Shown: piece by piece, positions 28,984 to 36,826 of the stretch
How the letters are laid out: every line of letters starts with the position of its first letter
Numbering within the stretch: position 1 is the stretch's first letter
DNA from: Nocardiopsis kunsanensis DSM 44524
GTDB lineage: Bacteria > Actinomycetota > Actinomycetes > Streptosporangiales > Streptosporangiaceae
Length of the DNA: 64,000 nt
Direction of reading: 5' to 3'
Assembly (NCBI RefSeq): GCF_000340965.1
Contig: NZ_ANAY01000022.1
Span: forward strand, 1 to 64,000
Program-made: the position numbers and the translations under genes
The notes under the pieces: model-generated
Database searches by the model: none
What the model was told of the DNA's origin: nothing
What the model saw: the letters and a program-made list of their open reading frames with translations, nothing else

Positions 28984-29148
28984 CTATGGAAGTAGAGCGT
29001 TGACGAAGCGGGACATCGCTTCCGCGCCGCCCACGAGTCCGTCGAGTGCACTCTGGATCACACCGGCGGCGCTCTCCGGCTGCGTCAGCAGATAGAACGC
29101 CACAAAAGCGATGAGGGCGTATCCGCCCCATTTCTTCAACTTCGCCAC
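28984..29148 (-). CDS. Small single-pass membrane protein
   Basis: From a GTG at 29148 this encodes 54 residues: MAKLKKWGGY, a hydrophobic helix (ALIAFVAFYLLTQP), and an amphipathic C-terminal segment (AAGVIQSALDGLVGGAEAMS). GGGGAG six bases upstream fixes the start; the longer frame to 29238 lacks a site. It is probably in one operon with the PH-domain gene. Function unknown. Confidence 0.65.
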   Translation of the reverse strand: MAKLKKWGGYALIAFVAFYLLTQPESAAGVIQSALDGLVGGAEAMSRFVNALLP

Positions 29149-29339
29149 GACTGACTCCCCTTGGAATCCACCTGACCCACCGGACCATCGGAGATTGTTC
29201 CACTGACCATGGTGCCCGTAAAGCAGGACCGGCACCATCGGCGTGGCGTTATGTCGGATGTTCGAAGCTTGCCGAAACTGTCCTTTTTCGGTGCTGTTGT
29301 TAACCCTGTGAAAGGTAGTCCGTAACTCGTCTTCGCAGG

Positions 29340-29582
29340 TCAGTGGCGCTCGCTCAGGGCCAGGGCCAGAACTTGCAGATGCTGACGGGCGATACGTTCG
29401 ACCAGCTCGGGGGTGGCTTTTCCGGTCACGTCCTCAGCGCCGTGGCGGGCCGCGTTCACGCAGCGGGTGACGGTCGCAGTGTCGTGCACATTGCCGAACT
29501 CAGAAGCCAACCGGTGGACGACCGGGGCGAAGTGCGAGTCGCGGGAGATCTGGGGCGTCGAGGGAGAGGGGTTCTCCGGCAT
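29340..29582 (-). CDS. Small helical protein, possible dimerisation module
   Basis: An ATG at 29582 with AAGGAG four bases upstream gives 80 residues. A flexible N-terminus precedes three predicted helices containing HDTATVTRCVNAARHGAEDV and PELVERIARQHLQVLALAL. The pattern resembles small actinobacterial 'three-helix bundle' proteins, a resemblance from memory. No catalytic motif is visible and it stands alone. Confidence 0.55.
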   Translation of the reverse strand: MPENPSPSTPQISRDSHFAPVVHRLASEFGNVHDTATVTRCVNAARHGAEDVTGKATPELVERIARQHLQVLALALSERH

Positions 29583-29935
29583 CTCACTCCTTGGGGCTCT
29601 TCTGGATGTATCGCGCACCGTGTGCGCTTCGGGGCTGTGCGTAGCCCGCGGAGGGTTGCCTGAACGTCCGCCGCGAGGGCGGGTCCGGGGGAGAAGGCTC
29701 GGCTACGCGCTCTGTGTGGGGTTCTTTTCGGCCCGGTCGGTTTGCCCTGTTACGGGTGGTTCCCAACCATGATCACTCTTGTCTGTCACATTCCCATCTC
29801 GAATCGAATTCGGCTAATCCGCCAAGGGACTGCGGACCGCGATCCGACTGCTTCGACCTGGGGCGAAGCACCCTACCAGTCTGCCATTACCCGGTTTTCG
29901 GACGTTCATTCATGCGACCGGAAAAAGGACCGAAA
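29583..29935. other. Intergenic region between the small helical gene and upp
   Basis: About 350 bases. It must hold the promoter of the small gene ending at 29340. It has an A/T-richer segment at 29760-29935 and no open frame with convincing codon use. No RNA family was recognised. Confidence 0.4.
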
Positions 29936-29966
29936 AAGCGCCCAACCGGTGTCCGGTAGGGCGCTT
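29936..29966 (-). terminator. Rho-independent terminator of upp
   Basis: AAGCGCCC pairs with GGGCGCTT around an inner ACCGG/CCGGT stem with a 3-base loop. On the minus strand it is followed by TTTTTCGGTCCTTTTT. It lies 16 bases past the upp stop. Confidence 0.9.
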
Positions 29967-29982
29967 CGGGGGGTTGTGGTCT

Positions 29983-30636
29983 TCAGTGGCAGCCGTAGAG
30001 GCGGTCGCCGGCGTCGCCCAGACCCGGGACGATGAAGCCGTTCTCGTCCAGCCGCTCGTCCACCGCGGCGGTGACCACGCGCAGAGTGGCCCCGTGATCG
30101 GGGTCGAGCGATTCCTCCAGTTCGCGTTCGACCGCGGTCAGGCCCTCGGGCGCGGCCAGGAGGCACAGGGCGGTGACGTGGTCGGCGCCGCGCTCGACCA
30201 GGAGCTGCAGGGCTGCTGCCAGGGTGCCGCCCGTGGCCAGCATCGGGTCGAGCACGTAGCACTGGCGGCCCGAGAGGTCCTGCGGGAGGCGGTCGGCGTA
30301 GGTGGCCGGTTGGAGGGTCTCCTCGTTCCGCGCCATACCCAGGAATCCCACCTCGGCGGTGGGCAGCAGTCGGGTCATACCGTCGAGCATGCCGAGCCCG
30401 GCGCGCAGGATCGGTACGACGAGCGGGGTGGGACGCGTGAGCTGGGTTCCGGTGGCCTTCGTCAGCGGGGTTTCCAGGGTGACTTCACTCACGCGGACGT
30501 CGCGGGTGGCCTCGTACGCGAGCAGGGTGACCAGCTCGTCGGTGAGGCGCCGGAAGGTCGGGGAGTCGGTCCGCACGTCGCGCAGGGTGGTCAGCTTGTG
30601 CGCGACCAAGGGGTGGTCGACGACCAGGGTTTCCAA
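29983..30636 (-). CDS. upp: Uracil phosphoribosyltransferase
   Basis: The enzyme salvages uracil to UMP with PRPP. The 217-aa protein carries the PRPP loop DPMLATGGT (about 130-138) and the UPRT blocks [17 protein letters not shown] and [22 protein letters not shown] at 30636 with GGAG six bases upstream yields the usual family length ([16 protein letters not shown]). The ATG further upstream would add about 54 low-complexity residues. The gene stands alone with a strong terminator and is divergent from the tadA cluster. Confidence 0.92.
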   Translation of the reverse strand: METLVVDHPLVAHKLTTLRDVRTDSPTFRRLTDELVTLLAYEATRDVRVSEVTLETPLTKATGTQLTRPTPLVVPILRAGLGMLDGMTRLLPTAEVGFLGMARNEETLQPATYADRLPQDLSGRQCYVLDPMLATGGTLAAALQLLVERGADHVTALCLLAAPEGLTAVERELEESLDPDHGATLRVVTAAVDERLDENGFIVPGLGDAGDRLYGCH

Positions 30637-31042
30637 GGCTTTCTCCGGTTGAGCTGGGCTGGCGGGACGGTGGCTGGGGGGAGAGGTGGGCGTGCCCGAT
30701 TCTAATCGTGCTGTACGTGCTGGAGCCGCGGTGTCCGCGTCGCCCCCGTCGCGCCTGCCCGGCACCGATCGAGTGCCCCCTCTGGCCCACAGCAGCACGT
30801 GCCCCTTAACCTTCGGGTCCGGTGGTGGGTCTGCGGGGCGGCAAGTGCTGTGGCCCGGACGTGCGGGGCCACCGCCGAGCAGACAGAACTTGGAAAGAGG
30901 GTGTCGGGGGTGCCTTTGCCGTTCACGGTGCTGACCGAATACGCCCTATGGCGAACAGGAGGACCGGGGTGATCGTTACCATGGCTGTCGCACGGGCGAT
31001 CCGGGGTTCCGTCGTCCGTACCGATGCACCGGCCGGGTTGGG
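30637..31042. other. Divergent region upp / tadA cluster
   Basis: About 400 bases holding the promoters of both transcription units. No credible gene or RNA was seen. Confidence 0.4.
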
Positions 31043-31048
31043 GTGGCG

Positions 31049-31549
31049 ATGACAGTACTCGATCATGGTGGCGACGATTCGGCCGATTTCGCCGCCGTCG
31101 CTTACAGGGAAGAGGAGTACTGGGACGTCGACCTGCTTCCCGTGGCCCTCACCCGGGACCTCAAGGGGCTCGTCCATGCCCTGCGCCAGCAGCCGAGCAT
31201 CAGTGGTGCGCTCGGCCTGGTCGCGATCGGAGACGACTTCTTCATCATCGTTCGGGTCTACGGTGAGGAGACCACCCTCTTCCTCTCCGACGTGACCGCC
31301 TCGGTCGACTGGGGGATGGCCCGCGACGTCCTGGACGAGCTCGACATCGACGTTCCCGACGACGACGACCTCGATCAGGTGCTGCCCGCGGGGGACCTGT
31401 CGATCGTGGCCGATCTCGGGCTGGACGAGATGGAACTGGGCGCACTCGCCGGCGACCTCGACCTGTACCCCGACGAGGTACTGGCCAGCGTCGCCGAGCG
31501 GTTGGGATTCGCCCAGTCCTTCCAGCGTGTCTTGGACGGGATGGGGTAA
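31049..31549 (+). CDS. tRNA adenosine deaminase-associated protein, copy 1
   Basis: This 166-aa acidic protein belongs to the small actinobacterial family regularly encoded beside tadA. It has an N-terminal alpha/beta part (GALGLVAIGDDFFIIVRVYG; TTLFLSDVTAS), an Asp-rich linker, and the C-terminal block LAGDLDLYPDEVLASVAERL. The biochemical role is unproven; a partner or modulator of TadA is inferred from constant linkage. ATG 31049 is preferred; GTG 31043 is an alternative. A diverged copy follows 42 bases downstream. Confidence 0.8.
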   Translation: MTVLDHGGDDSADFAAVAYREEEYWDVDLLPVALTRDLKGLVHALRQQPSISGALGLVAIGDDFFIIVRVYGEETTLFLSDVTASVDWGMARDVLDELDIDVPDDDDLDQVLPAGDLSIVADLGLDEMELGALAGDLDLYPDEVLASVAERLGFAQSFQRVLDGMG

Positions 31550-31591
31550 GGGAGTCCTGGATCAACACCCGGCAGAACAGGAGAGCACGCG

Positions 31592-32080
31592 GTGTCGACC
31601 TTCGCAGCCATCTTCGCTCCCGACGGGAAGATGTGGCGGGGCACCGAGGTCGAACTCGGCGAGGCGGACGTGATCGACGACATCACCGACCTCATGATCG
31701 ACTTCGCGGTCGAGCGGGGCGGTGACGAGGCCCTCCTCCTGGTGGAGGCCGACGACGAGTGGTTCGCGATCGTCCGGGCCGAGGACGGCGGTGAAGAGCC
31801 CCGGGTCTACCTTTCCGACGCCCGTGTGGTGCACGATCACACGATCGCCTCGGTGCTCTCGGAGGCCGGTGGTCTGGGGGCGCCGCCGCCGTCCGAGAGC
31901 GCTGGTTCACGTCCCAACCCGGTGCCCGACGGCGACGGTGACCTGATCACCGATCTCGGCGTGCCCGAGGACGAACTGCACGACCTCGCCTCCGGCGGGG
32001 GTGTGCTCCCCAGCGACGTGCTGGCCGTGGTCGCCGAGCGGGCGGGCTTCTCCGATCTGCTCGACAGCATGAGGCTCTGA
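31592..32080 (+). CDS. tRNA adenosine deaminase-associated protein, copy 2
   Basis: This 162-aa protein has the same layout as its neighbour: a beta-rich N-terminal half (ALLLVEADDEWFAIVRAEDG; RVYLSDARVVHDHT), an acidic linker, and the shared C-terminal block LPSDVLAVVAERAGFSDLL. The pair is an old tandem duplication, conserved mainly at the C-terminus. The GTG start follows GGAG by eight bases. The stop lies four bases before tadA, indicating translational coupling. Confidence 0.8.
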   Translation: MSTFAAIFAPDGKMWRGTEVELGEADVIDDITDLMIDFAVERGGDEALLLVEADDEWFAIVRAEDGGEEPRVYLSDARVVHDHTIASVLSEAGGLGAPPPSESAGSRPNPVPDGDGDLITDLGVPEDELHDLASGGGVLPSDVLAVVAERAGFSDLLDSMRL

Positions 32081-32084
32081 GGAG

Positions 32085-32564
32085 ATGGACCACGACCTCG
32101 TCGGTGCCGCCCTGCGTCTTGCGCTGAGGGAGGGCGAGCGGGCGTTGGACTCGGGGGACGTCCCCGTGGGCGCCGTGGTCCTGGGAGAGGACGGCGCGGT
32201 CCTGGGGACCGGCCGCAACGAACGTGAGGCGACCGGGGACCCCACAGCGCATGCGGAGGTCCTGGCGCTGCGCGCGGCGGCGCGGGCGCGGGGTGAGTGG
32301 CGTCTGTCGGGCTGCAGCCTGGTCGTGACCCTGGAGCCGTGCACCATGTGTGCGGGGGCGACGGTGCTCTCGCGGGTGGACCGCCTGGTCTACGGGGTGC
32401 GTGACGACAAGGCGGGCGCGGCCGGATCGGTGTGGGACGCGGTGCGCGACCCACGTCAGAACCACCGCCCCGAAGTGTTTCCGCCCGACCTCGTGGATGC
32501 CGGCCTCGCGGCCGAGTGCGCAGGGCTGTTGTCCCGATTTTTCGCTGGGCGCAGGATCCTGTAG
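32085..32564 (+). CDS. tadA: tRNA-specific adenosine deaminase
   Basis: TadA deaminates the wobble adenosine of tRNA-Arg(ACG) to inosine. The 159-aa protein has the zinc site H56-A-E58 with the proton-shuttling Glu, and P-C86-T-M-C89. DVPVGAVVL and RVDRLVYGVRDDKAGA are family blocks. GAGGAG directly abuts the ATG, which is too close for normal initiation. Translation is therefore likely to be coupled to the preceding gene, whose stop lies four bases upstream. tRNA-Ser(CGA) begins 11 bases after the stop. Confidence 0.93.
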   Translation: MDHDLVGAALRLALREGERALDSGDVPVGAVVLGEDGAVLGTGRNEREATGDPTAHAEVLALRAAARARGEWRLSGCSLVVTLEPCTMCAGATVLSRVDRLVYGVRDDKAGAAGSVWDAVRDPRQNHRPEVFPPDLVDAGLAAECAGLLSRFFAGRRIL

Positions 32565-32574
32565 AGTAACTCTC

Positions 32575-32662
32575 GGTGGAGTCGCCTAGTGGCCGATGGC
32601 GCCCGCCTCGAAAGCGGGTAAGGGGCAACCCTTCGAGGGTTCGAATCCCTCCTCCACCGCCA
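32575..32662 (+). tRNA. tRNA-Ser(CGA)
   Basis: Eighty-eight bases including an encoded CCA end. The acceptor stem pairs GGTGGAG with CTCCACC and the anticodon loop is CTCGAAA (anticodon CGA at 32609-32611). A long variable arm (GGGGCAACCC region) and T-loop GGTTCGAATCC follow. The upstream element CCTGTAGAGT (32558-32567) is shared with the other tRNA-Ser and probably holds the -10 hexamer TAGAGT, overlapping the end of tadA. Confidence 0.96.
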
Positions 32663-32664
32663 CG

Positions 32665-32697
32665 AGCCGTCCCCGGTGCTGCCGGGGGCGGCTTTTT
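32665..32697 (+). terminator. Terminator of tRNA-Ser(CGA)
   Basis: AGCCGTCCCCGG pairs with CCGGGGGCGGCT (one G-T pair), followed by TTTTTGTG, three bases after the tRNA. Confidence 0.92.
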
Positions 32698-32811
32698 GTG
32701 TGTCGGTGTCCGTTCCCGTGCTGTCGTCGTGAATTCTGCACCCCGTGTGGATACGGTGGGTTTCTGTCTGGTTACACACGGCAGCAACGGCATGATGGGG
32801 GACGTCACACT

Positions 32812-34440
32812 ATGGCCAGGACATGGGCGGGCGTGTTCCGCTTCCGAACACCGCGTCTGCTACGCAAGGTTCCCAAGAAGGTGCTCGTGCCCCTCGTGGC
32901 GGCCGCGGCTGCCGTCGTCATCGTCGTGGCGCCGGCACCGGTGGCACTGGCGACCGCGTTCCTGCTGCCGGCCGTCGGCCTCGGGCTGCTCGGGGCCGAA
33001 CTGGCCGCGCTGCGCCGCGAGCGCCGGGACCGTGCCCGGAAGAAACGGCACCAGGCCGAGGAGAAACGGCGGGAACGGACCTCCGAACAGGCCTCCGCCG
33101 AACGTCTGTCGGAACTGGAGCACCGCCTCTGGAGAGGGGACTCCCGCACCGCGGAGGCCGGTCTGCGCGAGTACTCCGTCGACCCCGCCCACAGCCCCGA
33201 GCGGCGCTCCCGGGCCCTCGAGGACCTGGCCGCCCGGTACGAGTACACGGGCGACGCGGTCCGTGCACAGCAGATGCGGCGCTCTGCTCTGCTCACGGAC
33301 GTCTCCGCGCCGAGCGCGGCGCGGGTGAACTCGGTCATGGGCAGCAGGGGGCGCACCGTGCACTTCGACGTGCTCATGGTCTCCCATTTCGCACTTCCGG
33401 GAGGCACCACCGGAAGCAACGCGCAGGAGATCGAGGCACAGTCCCGTGCCGGTCTGCGTACGGGGCTCCTGCACCACCCCATTGCTGACTGGAGCCGTAG
33501 CAAGCCCATCAGTCCCAAGATCATGCGGCTGGTGGACGGGGACCGGGTCCGGTTCGTGCACTGGAGTGACCGCATCACCTGCGACCTCCTGCTCATCAGA
33601 CACCCCAAGATCTGCAACCGCATCGCCGACGACCTTCCGGACGTGGAAGCCGCCCACACCGCACTCGTCATCAACCAGCCCCCGTACCGCTACTACGGGC
33701 AGGGCGGCGCGGGCGAGGAGATCTGGCAGCTCGAGCGTGTCCACAGCAACCTCCTCGACCGTTTCGGTGAGCACACGTGGTACCCGATCGGACCTGCGGT
33801 GCGCGATGCGCTCGTGGGCCACCACCTCGACGAAATGCCCGATATGCCGCTCTCGTCATGGGACTGGGTCAACATCATCGACATGGACGAGTGGATACGT
33901 CCCGAGCCGCGTCCCTTCGACTCGACGGTGCGCATCGGACGGCACTCGCGTGACCACGTCTCCAAATGGCCCGAGACCCGGGAACTCCTGGAGGCGGCCT
34001 ACCCGCCGGTCGAGGGGTACGAGTACCGGGTCCTGGGCGGGGCGGAGAGCCCCGAACGGCTGCTCGGCGGACTGCCCCCCAACTGGACGGTGCACCCGTT
34101 CGACACGGTTCCCGCCCGGGACTTCCTGCACGAACTCGACCTGTACGTGTACTTCACCTCCACCGACTACGTGGAGGCCTTCGGGCGCTCGCCCCTGGAA
34201 GCGATGGCCGTGGGGCTGCCGACCGTGCTGCCCCAGCAGTTCAAGCCCCTGTTCGGGGACGCGGGCATCTACACCGAGCCCGCGGGGGTGCAGGCCGAGA
34301 TCGACCTGCTCATGACCGACCGCGAACGGCACGTCCGCCAGGTCGAGCGTGCCCGCCAGGTGGTGCGGGACCGGTTCAGCTACGACGCTCACTTGCGCCG
34401 GCTGGGTGATGTGGGGGTCCGTGCCGCACGACCCGAGTGA
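32812..34440 (+). CDS. Membrane-tethered GT4-like glycosyltransferase, copy 1
   Basis: The 542-aa protein begins with a basic segment and a hydrophobic hairpin (about 23-65: LVPLVAAAAAVVIVVAPAPV, then TAFLLPAVGLGLLGAELAAL). A charged coiled-coil-like and helical-repeat region follows (about 66-165), then a GT-B glycosyltransferase from about 180. The donor-site motif EAFGRSPLEAMAVGLPTVLP has the E-x7-E pattern of family GT4. The N-terminal Rossmann half contains LPGGTTGSNAQEIEAQ and IGRHSRDHVSKWP. The acceptor is unknown. The ATG at 32812 gives the same layout as its downstream paralogue. Such anchoring suggests work at the inner membrane face. Confidence 0.75.
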   Translation: MARTWAGVFRFRTPRLLRKVPKKVLVPLVAAAAAVVIVVAPAPVALATAFLLPAVGLGLLGAELAALRRERRDRARKKRHQAEEKRRERTSEQASAERLSELEHRLWRGDSRTAEAGLREYSVDPAHSPERRSRALEDLAARYEYTGDAVRAQQMRRSALLTDVSAPSAARVNSVMGSRGRTVHFDVLMVSHFALPGGTTGSNAQEIEAQSRAGLRTGLLHHPIADWSRSKPISPKIMRLVDGDRVRFVHWSDRITCDLLLIRHPKICNRIADDLPDVEAAHTALVINQPPYRYYGQGGAGEEIWQLERVHSNLLDRFGEHTWYPIGPAVRDALVGHHLDEMPDMPLSSWDWVNIIDMDEWIRPEPRPFDSTVRIGRHSRDHVSKWPETRELLEAAYPPVEGYEYRVLGGAESPERLLGGLPPNWTVHPFDTVPARDFLHELDLYVYFTSTDYVEAFGRSPLEAMAVGLPTVLPQQFKPLFGDAGIYTEPAGVQAEIDLLMTDRERHVRQVERARQVVRDRFSYDAHLRRLGDVGVRAARPE

Positions 34441-34483
34441 GGGACGCACGGCACGGAGACAGATGCTTCGATGGGAGACGACG

Positions 34484-36100
34484 ATGATCCCGAAACTTCG
34501 AGCCCTGCTCGTCGATCTGTGGCGGAGAACTCGGGCCCACGTCCCGATGAGGACGGTCTTCGTCCTGGCCACCGCGTGTGTGGCCGTCCTGGTCGTGTTC
34601 GTCGGCGGGCGCGTGGGGCTGGCCGCGGCCAGCCTCTTCCTGCTCGGAGGGACCGCCTGGGCCGGACGTTCGGTGGTGTTGCTGCGCAGGGAGGAGCGCG
34701 GGGCCGTTGCGGCTTCTCGTCCGCGGTCACGGACGGTCGCGGACGAGCGGCACGTCCAGCGGTTGCGCCGCCATCTGTGGGGCGGGTTCTCCATGACAGC
34801 ACTGGAGGAGTTGCGCGAGTTCTCGGCCGAACCGACACGCGCACCGGAGTCCCGTGCGTCGGCGTTGTCGGCGTCGGCCGAGTGGTACACCGCGATCGGC
34901 GAGAACGACCGTGCCGGTGCCCTGCGCCACGCAGCCCTGTTGTCCGATCCCCGTTCGCCCGACCACACCGGGTCACCGGAACCGTCGCCCGGGGGGCCGG
35001 TCCACTTCGACGTGCTCCTGGTCTCGGACTTCTGCAATCTGGGCGGGACCACGGGCAGCAACCTTCAGGAAGTAGCGGCCCAGACCGCCGGCGGGCTGCG
35101 CACGGGGCTGCTGCACAACCCGTTCGGGAACCAGAAGCCGGGGCGGCCGGTCAACCCCAAGTTCAACCGGTTCGTCGACGGCGACCGGGTGCGGTACGTG
35201 CGCCCCGGGGAACGGGTGGTCTGCGACCTCATGATCGTGCGCCACCCCAGGAGCGTCGAACGCCTCCAGGAGGACTTGCCGCAGGTCACCGCACGCGCCA
35301 CGAAACTCGTCGTGAACCAGACCCCCTGCCGCTACTACGGGGAGGAAGGAGCGGGAGAACAGGTCTGGGACGTCGACCGGACGTACCGGACGCTCCAGGA
35401 CTGGGTCGGGGAGCACGAGTGGTGTCCGATCAGCCCGTTCGTGCGGCGTGCACTCCTGGAACACCACGCCGGCGAACTCGGTCCGGTGCTCCTGTCCGAA
35501 CACGACTGGGTCAACATCATCGACCTGGACGAATGGCGGGGCGAGGGCCCTCTCCGTACGGACGACGGGGTGCGGATCGGGCGGCATTCGCGTGACCACG
35601 TCTCCAAATGGCCCGAGAGCCCGGACCTGCTCTCGGCGGCGTATCCGGCGGGGGAGGGGCACGAGGTCCACGTCCTCGGCGGCACCGCGGTCCCCCGACG
35701 CATGCTCGGGTCGCTGCCCGAGGGGTGGGTCTCCTACGAGTACGACTCGGTTCCGGTCACGGAGTTCCTCCGAGGGCTGGACGTGTACGTCTACCAGACC
35801 GCCTCCGACCTGTTGGAGGCCTTCGGTCGTGCACCGCTCGAGGCGATGGCGGCCGGAGTGCCGACGATCCTGCCTCCCAAGTTCGAGGAACTCTTCGGCC
35901 CGGCCGCGATCTATGCGGCCCCCGAACATGTACGAGACGCGGTCAACTGGCTCTTCGCCGTCCCCGGACGCAGCCGTGAACAGGTGGAACAGGCCTGGGC
36001 GGTCCTGGAGCAGTGCTTCAGCCACGAAGCCCATCTGCACAGGCTCGCGGAGCTCGGGGTGGAGGCCGGTCCTGAACAGGCCGTCCCCGGCGTCCGGTGA
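34484..36100 (+). CDS. Membrane-tethered GT4-like glycosyltransferase, copy 2
   Basis: This 538-aa paralogue of the gene 43 bases upstream has the same order: basic N-terminus, hydrophobic hairpin (about 21-55), linker with a helical repeat (about 75-155), and a GT-B domain ending in EAFGRAPLEAMAAGVPTILP. Shared blocks include NLGGTTGSNLQEVAAQ and RIGRHSRDHVSKWPE. GGGAG six bases before ATG 34484 supports this start; ATG 34463 is the alternative. Both copies are intact, so they may act on successive steps or form a heterodimer. The two genes form their own transcription unit. Confidence 0.75.
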   Translation: MIPKLRALLVDLWRRTRAHVPMRTVFVLATACVAVLVVFVGGRVGLAAASLFLLGGTAWAGRSVVLLRREERGAVAASRPRSRTVADERHVQRLRRHLWGGFSMTALEELREFSAEPTRAPESRASALSASAEWYTAIGENDRAGALRHAALLSDPRSPDHTGSPEPSPGGPVHFDVLLVSDFCNLGGTTGSNLQEVAAQTAGGLRTGLLHNPFGNQKPGRPVNPKFNRFVDGDRVRYVRPGERVVCDLMIVRHPRSVERLQEDLPQVTARATKLVVNQTPCRYYGEEGAGEQVWDVDRTYRTLQDWVGEHEWCPISPFVRRALLEHHAGELGPVLLSEHDWVNIIDLDEWRGEGPLRTDDGVRIGRHSRDHVSKWPESPDLLSAAYPAGEGHEVHVLGGTAVPRRMLGSLPEGWVSYEYDSVPVTEFLRGLDVYVYQTASDLLEAFGRAPLEAMAAGVPTILPPKFEELFGPAAIYAAPEHVRDAVNWLFAVPGRSREQVEQAWAVLEQCFSHEAHLHRLAELGVEAGPEQAVPGVR

Positions 36101-36178
36101 CGGGCATCGGGGCCGTGCCCCGCCCCCGGCCACGGCAGCGTCCCGGGCCGGGGACCGAAAGCGTCCCCGCTCGACCGC

Positions 36179-36736
36179 TCAGGACCGCGGACCTCGGCCG
36201 GAGGCCTCTTCGGATAGCTCGTCGACGGCCCGGGTGAGCCAGGAGATCCACCCCGCCTCCATGTCGATGCCACCGCGCAGGACGAGCCACTGCACCCGCT
36301 CCTGACGGGTGGCGGGTTCGGCGGGGTAGTCGCGCCGTTCGAACTCCCTGTACTCCTCCAGCCGGTCCCGGTGCAGGTCGCGATGGCGACGGAGCTCGTC
36401 GACGAGGTCACCCAGGCCCACCACCCCGGCGGCGCGCAGCCGCAAGGGCAGGGGGTCCCGGGCCACCTTGGGGTCCTCGCGCCGGTCGACCCAGCGCACG
36501 AGCTCCTCCCGGCCCGCGGCCAGGACCTCGTACTCCTTCTTCTGCCCGCGGGTGGGTGCTCCGCCGGGAAGGGTGCGGATGAGCTCCGCCCGTTCCAACT
36601 TCCCGAGTTCGCGGTAGATCTGCTGGTGGGTGGCCGACCAGAAGTAACCGATGGACCGGTCGAAACGCCGGGTCAGCTCCGAACCCGAGGAGGGTTTCTC
36701 CAGCAGAGCGGTCAGGATCGCGTGGGGCAGGGACAT
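36179..36736 (-). CDS. PadR family transcriptional regulator
   Basis: This 185-aa protein has an N-terminal winged helix (SLPHAILTALLEKPSSGSEL; SATHQQIYRELGKLERAEL) and the C-terminal helical dimerisation domain of the PadR/Vir type (about 90-175). PadR proteins usually repress a nearby detoxification or efflux gene and respond to aromatic ligands. It lies downstream of the oxidoreductase genes on the same strand, behind a terminator, so it may be transcribed separately. Confidence 0.85.
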   Translation of the reverse strand: MSLPHAILTALLEKPSSGSELTRRFDRSIGYFWSATHQQIYRELGKLERAELIRTLPGGAPTRGQKKEYEVLAAGREELVRWVDRREDPKVARDPLPLRLRAAGVVGLGDLVDELRRHRDLHRDRLEEYREFERRDYPAEPATRQERVQWLVLRGGIDMEAGWISWLTRAVDELSEEASGRGPRS

Positions 36737-36778
36737 GGCCGCGATTGTAGAACCTGTCGGCGGGACGGGCCCTGTTAC

Positions 36779-36822
36779 CGTGCGGTCGTTCCCGCCCCGG
36801 CCGGGACGGGAACGACCGCACG
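36779..36822 (-). terminator. Terminator of the FadH-like gene
   Basis: A perfect 16-bp stem with a 12-base loop starts 4 bases beyond the stop codon. The inner arm is GTGCGGTCGTTCCCG. Confidence 0.85.
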
Positions 36823-36826
36823 CGGA

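Noticed and set aside
32575-36100. Integrated element at tRNA-Ser with the glycosyltransferase pair as cargo
   Set aside because: There is no integrase, no repeated tRNA 3' end downstream, and codon use matches the surroundings.
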